Assembly: GCF_026126425.1 (NCBI RefSeq)
Contig: NZ_JAFMPW010000010.1
Span: forward strand, 98,138 to 162,137
DNA from: Muriicola sp. Z0-33
GTDB lineage: Bacteria; Bacteroidota; Bacteroidia; Flavobacteriales; Flavobacteriaceae
DNA: 64,000 nt
Reading direction: 5' to 3'
The notes beneath the pieces are model-generated. The model made no database searches. It was not told where the DNA came from and saw only the letters and a program-made list of their open reading frames with translations. Shown piece by piece: positions 61,301 to 64,000 of this stretch. A program made the position numbers and the translations under genes. How positions within the stretch are numbered: position 1 is the first letter of the stretch; each line of letters starts with the position of its first letter.

Positions 61301-63313
61301 TTATCTATTTATGTATATATAGCCTGAGATCGATTTCATTTCTCCCTGAGAATCTTCATAATCAAGAATATAGAAATACGTACCTACGGGTAACTTATTA
61401 TCAACATCAACCGTAGCCCTTCCTTCAGAGGTACCGTCAAAGACATTACCTTCTGTATTGTAGGCCCTGGTGATATAGACCTGAACGCCCCATCTATTGT
61501 AAATTTTTATAGTGTTATTGGGATAATTCTCCAATCCACTTATAGTGAGAACATCATGAATACCGTCTCCATTGGGTGTAACTACGTTAAATACCTCGAT
61601 ATCATCTCCTGTGAAATTCGGTTCAAGATAATCTGGTATGCCATCTTCATCAACATCATCATTTGCATAGTTACCATCCGTATTTATATCTTCCATCTCA
61701 GTCATAATTCCATCATCATCATCGTCAATATCCCTATAATCAGATTCTGAATCCCCGTCGGTATTAGGAATATCGTTAATTGGGTCGTCCAATTCATCAT
61801 TAACATCAAAATCTATGGTGGCAGCCCCTTCATAACCATCATCAAGACCGTCATTGTCCTTATCCGATCCGATGTAGGTTACATCAGGTAAACCGTCCTG
61901 GTCATAATCATGTGCTTCAATATTATCAGGAACATTATCATTATCACTATCATTATCAACATAATCTGGCAGCCCGTCCCCGTCTGTATCAATTGGAATG
62001 ATTCCTACGGATCCCCCGTTTTCATAAGCGTCATCAAGGCCATTTGCATCTGCATCTACCAGGCTTGGAGGAATATATCCGGCTGTGGTTTGTCCTTCCA
62101 AATTGTCTGGTATACCATCGTCATCACTATCAATATCTAAATAATCAGGAATGCCATCTCCATCGGTATCAGTAGGGTTCGTAGATGGGTCATTGTCTCC
62201 ATCTGCATTAAGGTCTTCAAACGAATTCACAATCCCGTCATCATCCGTATCCAGATCTGTCCCCAGAGGATTAACCATTATAGTAACAGTGGCTGTATCA
62301 CAATTACCCAGGTTATCACAAATGGTATAATCAAAAGTATCGGTGCCCTGGAATCCAAAATTTGGTGAATAATTCACAATATCATCCGAAGGGTCGGACG
62401 GGGTCCCATTATTGTTAATCGTTACTGTACCATTTGAAGGGTTGGTATTACTAAGTGTGCCCACTGTAGGAATGTCGTTATCATTTGCATATATATCTAT
62501 ATCAACGGCAATATTCTCTGTTGTTGCCACCGTATCATCTATTGCATCCAGAATTGGTAATACATCTATGGTGACCGTTGCTGTGCTGCAATATCCCAAA
62601 GAATTACAGACGGTATAATCAAAAGTATCCGGGCCGTTATAATCCGGATCCGGGGTGTAGGTAACAATATCATCAGTAGGGTCATTGGGTGTACCACTGT
62701 CATTTATATTAATACTTCCATTGGCCGGATTGGTTGTAGTGAGTGTTCCTGCCGATGGCAAATTACTATCATTATCATAGATGGGAATATCTACAAATTC
62801 ATCTTCATTTACTGTGATAAAATCATCTACCAGATCTGCTGCTTGTTGCAAACAAACCACAGTAAAACTCGGGAGGGCAATAGCGTTCCCTGCCTTAGTC
62901 AATGTAGGTGTATACCGGACAACCGATGTTGTTGCAGTGACTACGGGAGCGAGCTGATCACCCGCTATAACCGGACTCCAGGATACCGTTCCTCCACCGG
63001 TAACATTAGCTGTAATATCCATGGTAACCTGATTATCGGGAGCAACACAATCTGTCAGTATAAAATAATCTGTGGCATTAGACCCGCAAAGCGTACCATC
63101 ATAAGTTGCGAAATACACTCCGGGCGCACTGGTTTCATAAAAGAAATCTGTAGACAGTACGGTACTCGTATCGGAGGCCTCATACCATCTAAAATTGGTT
63201 TCGTCGCCGCTATTGGGTGCCTGTAATAAGAACTGGGCATTGGAAACAGCGATCCCCAGCAATGTAAGTACAATACTGAGGAAAAGTTGTTTATTTATAT
63301 TGAGAGATCTCAA
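61301..63313 (-). CDS. Surface protein with gliding-motility-type C-terminal domain (T9SS type B cargo)
   Basis: A 670-residue secreted protein: a signal peptide (about 1-26), a cysteine-containing N-terminal part, two cadherin-like modules (163-252 and 257-347), thrombospondin-3-like calcium repeats of DxDxDGxxD type (about 353-570), and a type-B sorting domain (573-670; [28 protein letters not shown]). It should be exported by T9SS, stiffened by calcium and kept at the surface. The start is TTG at 63313, immediately before the signal peptide. It lies 24 bp after the upstream repeat protein. Confidence 0.92.
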   Translation of the reverse strand: MRSLNINKQLFLSIVLTLLGIAVSNAQFLLQAPNSGDETNFRWYEASDTSTVLSTDFFYETSAPGVYFATYDGTLCGSNATDYFILTDCVAPDNQVTMDITANVTGGGTVSWSPVIAGDQLAPVVTATTSVVRYTPTLTKAGNAIALPSFTVVCLQQAADLVDDFITVNEDEFVDIPIYDNDSNLPSAGTLTTTNPANGSININDSGTPNDPTDDIVTYTPDPDYNGPDTFDYTVCNSLGYCSTATVTIDVLPILDAIDDTVATTENIAVDIDIYANDNDIPTVGTLSNTNPSNGTVTINNNGTPSDPSDDIVNYSPNFGFQGTDTFDYTICDNLGNCDTATVTIMVNPLGTDLDTDDDGIVNSFEDLNADGDNDPSTNPTDTDGDGIPDYLDIDSDDDGIPDNLEGQTTAGYIPPSLVDADANGLDDAYENGGSVGIIPIDTDGDGLPDYVDNDSDNDNVPDNIEAHDYDQDGLPDVTYIGSDKDNDGLDDGYEGAATIDFDVNDELDDPINDIPNTDGDSESDYRDIDDDDDGIMTEMEDINTDGNYANDDVDEDGIPDYLEPNFTGDDIEVFNVVTPNGDGIHDVLTISGLENYPNNTIKIYNRWGVQVYITRAYNTEGNVFDGTSEGRATVDVDNKLPVGTYFYILDYEDSQGEMKSISGYIYINR
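62273..62827 (-). repeat. Two tandem cadherin-like modules inside the surface protein
   Basis: Residues 163-252 and 257-347 of the surface protein repeat with a 96-residue period. Each has an (I/V)DI-Y-ND strand, GTL-NP-NG, a GTP-DP-DDIV-Y-P segment and DTFDYT(V/I)C...CDTATVTI or CSTATVTI. The pairs of cysteines differ slightly between copies. Confidence 0.8.
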
Positions 63314-63337
63314 ATCTATACAGTGCTTAATTTTAAA

Positions 63338-64000
63338 TTATTTTACCACAAAGACTACATTGATAAGGGCATTGTAATCTGCCGGTTGCCCTATGATATC
63401 ATAGGTGAGCACCCCATTGGCATCAATACTCATGGTTCCCGTATCAAATACCGTAGGGTCTGCATAGGTTACATAGTAATATAATTCTGTGGCGGCATAA
63501 GTTGGTACCGCAGCCGGCGCCCCTGCACTGGCAACTGTCGGAGTACCATACTGGGCGGTGTACTGGGTATATAGATTTATTGTAAATCCTGTACCATTGG
63601 TGGAAGCGTCAACCGCTATTGAAGGCGGATAAAAAATCCTTGCCGCTTTTGAAGTAATTGGTGCAATTGCATTGATTACCTCCTGCACGTTAGTCTCATT
63701 TGTAGGTGATCCTACTCCTCCTTCATCCACATCAATTGGTGTTCTCAGTGGCACCTCATCATCATATTGGTCATCCGTCCCTGCATCATCTAAGTGCGAA
63801 AGGTCTACGGTTTGACTGGTACCGTCTTCAATTCCGACTGTAAGAATATTTGTGCCTGTATCTACTGCCAGGCTTTCGATATTCTGATCATCGGTTCCAA
63901 CTAAGGATGAAAGATCAACTACTTCGTTTGTTCCGTTTTCAATACCAATGGTAAGATCGGTTCCTGAAAGTCCTGATCCTGATATATTCTGATCGTCGGT
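63338..64000 (-). CDS. C-terminal part of a large repetitive surface protein (5' end outside window)
   Basis: The last 221 residues of a longer secreted protein that enters from the right edge. Two tandem units are visible at the start: TDDQNISGSGLSGTDLTIGI plus 15 residues (35 in all), then TDDQNIESLAVDTGTNILTV plus 19 (39 in all), and a third begins TDDQYDDEVP. The units alternate Ser/Thr/Asp-rich loops with short strands, as in fibrous adhesins. The final 140 residues form a different, beta-rich domain without a type-B sorting motif. It is upstream of the T9SS cargo gene by 24 bp. Confidence 0.8.
   Translation of the reverse strand, partial: TDDQNISGSGLSGTDLTIGIENGTNEVVDLSSLVGTDDQNIESLAVDTGTNILTVGIEDGTSQTVDLSHLDDAGTDDQYDDEVPLRTPIDVDEGGVGSPTNETNVQEVINAIAPITSKAARIFYPPSIAVDASTNGTGFTINLYTQYTAQYGTPTVASAGAPAAVPTYAATELYYYVTYADPTVFDTGTMSIDANGVLTYDIIGQPADYNALINVVFVVK

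Noticed and set aside
61600..62270. Apparent DNA repeat or low-complexity island rich in GAT/ATC triplets.
   Set aside because: It is explained by Asp-rich thrombospondin-3-type calcium repeats in the surface protein; reverse-strand frames there are shadows.
1..64000. Mobile elements, prophage, CRISPR or defence island.
   Set aside because: No transposase, integrase, phage, cas or restriction-type gene, no regular spacer array and no tRNA integration site was seen.

Overview
The window is ordinary chromosome of a member of the Flavobacteriaceae (phylum Bacteroidota), probably a marine, gliding or surface-associated species. The evidence is a PorP/SprF-type type IX secretion protein next to a cargo protein with a gliding-motility C-terminal domain, DUF2911, DUF4369, DUF5916, DUF6249 and DUF4295 proteins, a mitochondrial-type aconitase, AT-rich leaders without Shine-Dalgarno sequences, and several promoters of the TTG...TAnnTTTG type. 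I see no tRNA, rRNA, CRISPR array, insertion sequence, prophage or known defence island.

Layout. 1-6343 (leftward): end of aconitase, a methyltransferase, a MoxR AAA+ ATPase and two parvulin-type periplasmic folding factors. 6463-8928 (rightward): two SRPBCC proteins, a small conserved protein and a class-A-beta-lactamase-like lipoprotein. 8970-11016: a fasciclin protein divergent from an ECF sigma factor and its RskA-like anti-sigma factor. 11011-22911 (leftward): rimO, an amidase, DUF2911, ftsY, a ribosomal operon (L28, L33, DUF4295), cinA with a stand-alone Hpt protein, a FAH hydrolase, an exonuclease, a methyltransferase, an E2 acyltransferase and recR. 23184-27943: a sodium:solute symporter, a CoA-binding protein and a TonB-receptor-like outer-membrane barrel. 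28048-31762 (leftward): PNPOx-like protein, fabH, UbiB/AarF kinase-like protein and a TetR-like regulator. 32107-42930: htpG, an MFS carrier, lipoproteins, an M28 peptidase, bestrophin, SIMPL, APC permease and HAD genes. 43089-46207: DoxX-like and HAD-like proteins, a second ECF sigma/anti-sigma pair divergent from a DUF6249 protein, a MOSC protein and a small secreted protein. 47044-53468: AraC regulator with AlkB-like dioxygenase, S1/P1 nuclease, PBP1A, and an SPFH/membrane/ribbon-helix-helix trio. 53538-60148: DUF5916 and DUF819 membrane proteins, a DUF4369 lipoprotein, mannose-6-phosphate isomerase, QueD-type synthase and Idi. 60332-64000 (leftward): a T9SS-linked surface operon that continues past the right edge.

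How it works together. The clearest non-obvious signal is regulatory. The ECF sigma gene at 44258-44842 and its divergent neighbour share near-identical promoter-like elements (TGTAACCT, 15 nt, CGTCATA). A looser form (GTAAC, 16 nt, CGTC or CGTA) lies ahead of the parvulin/SurA-like operon, the outer-membrane barrel gene, and a short intergenic unit that ends in an intrinsic terminator. This suggests an envelope-stress regulon containing a candidate small RNA. Other leads are a promoter-to-terminator leader RNA ahead of the tetR-ubiB genes, a 21-bp tandem operator ahead of araC, a basic 37-residue small ORF with its own terminator, and the SPFH/RHH trio. These come from reading the sequence by eye. 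No database search, folding program or motif statistics were run.
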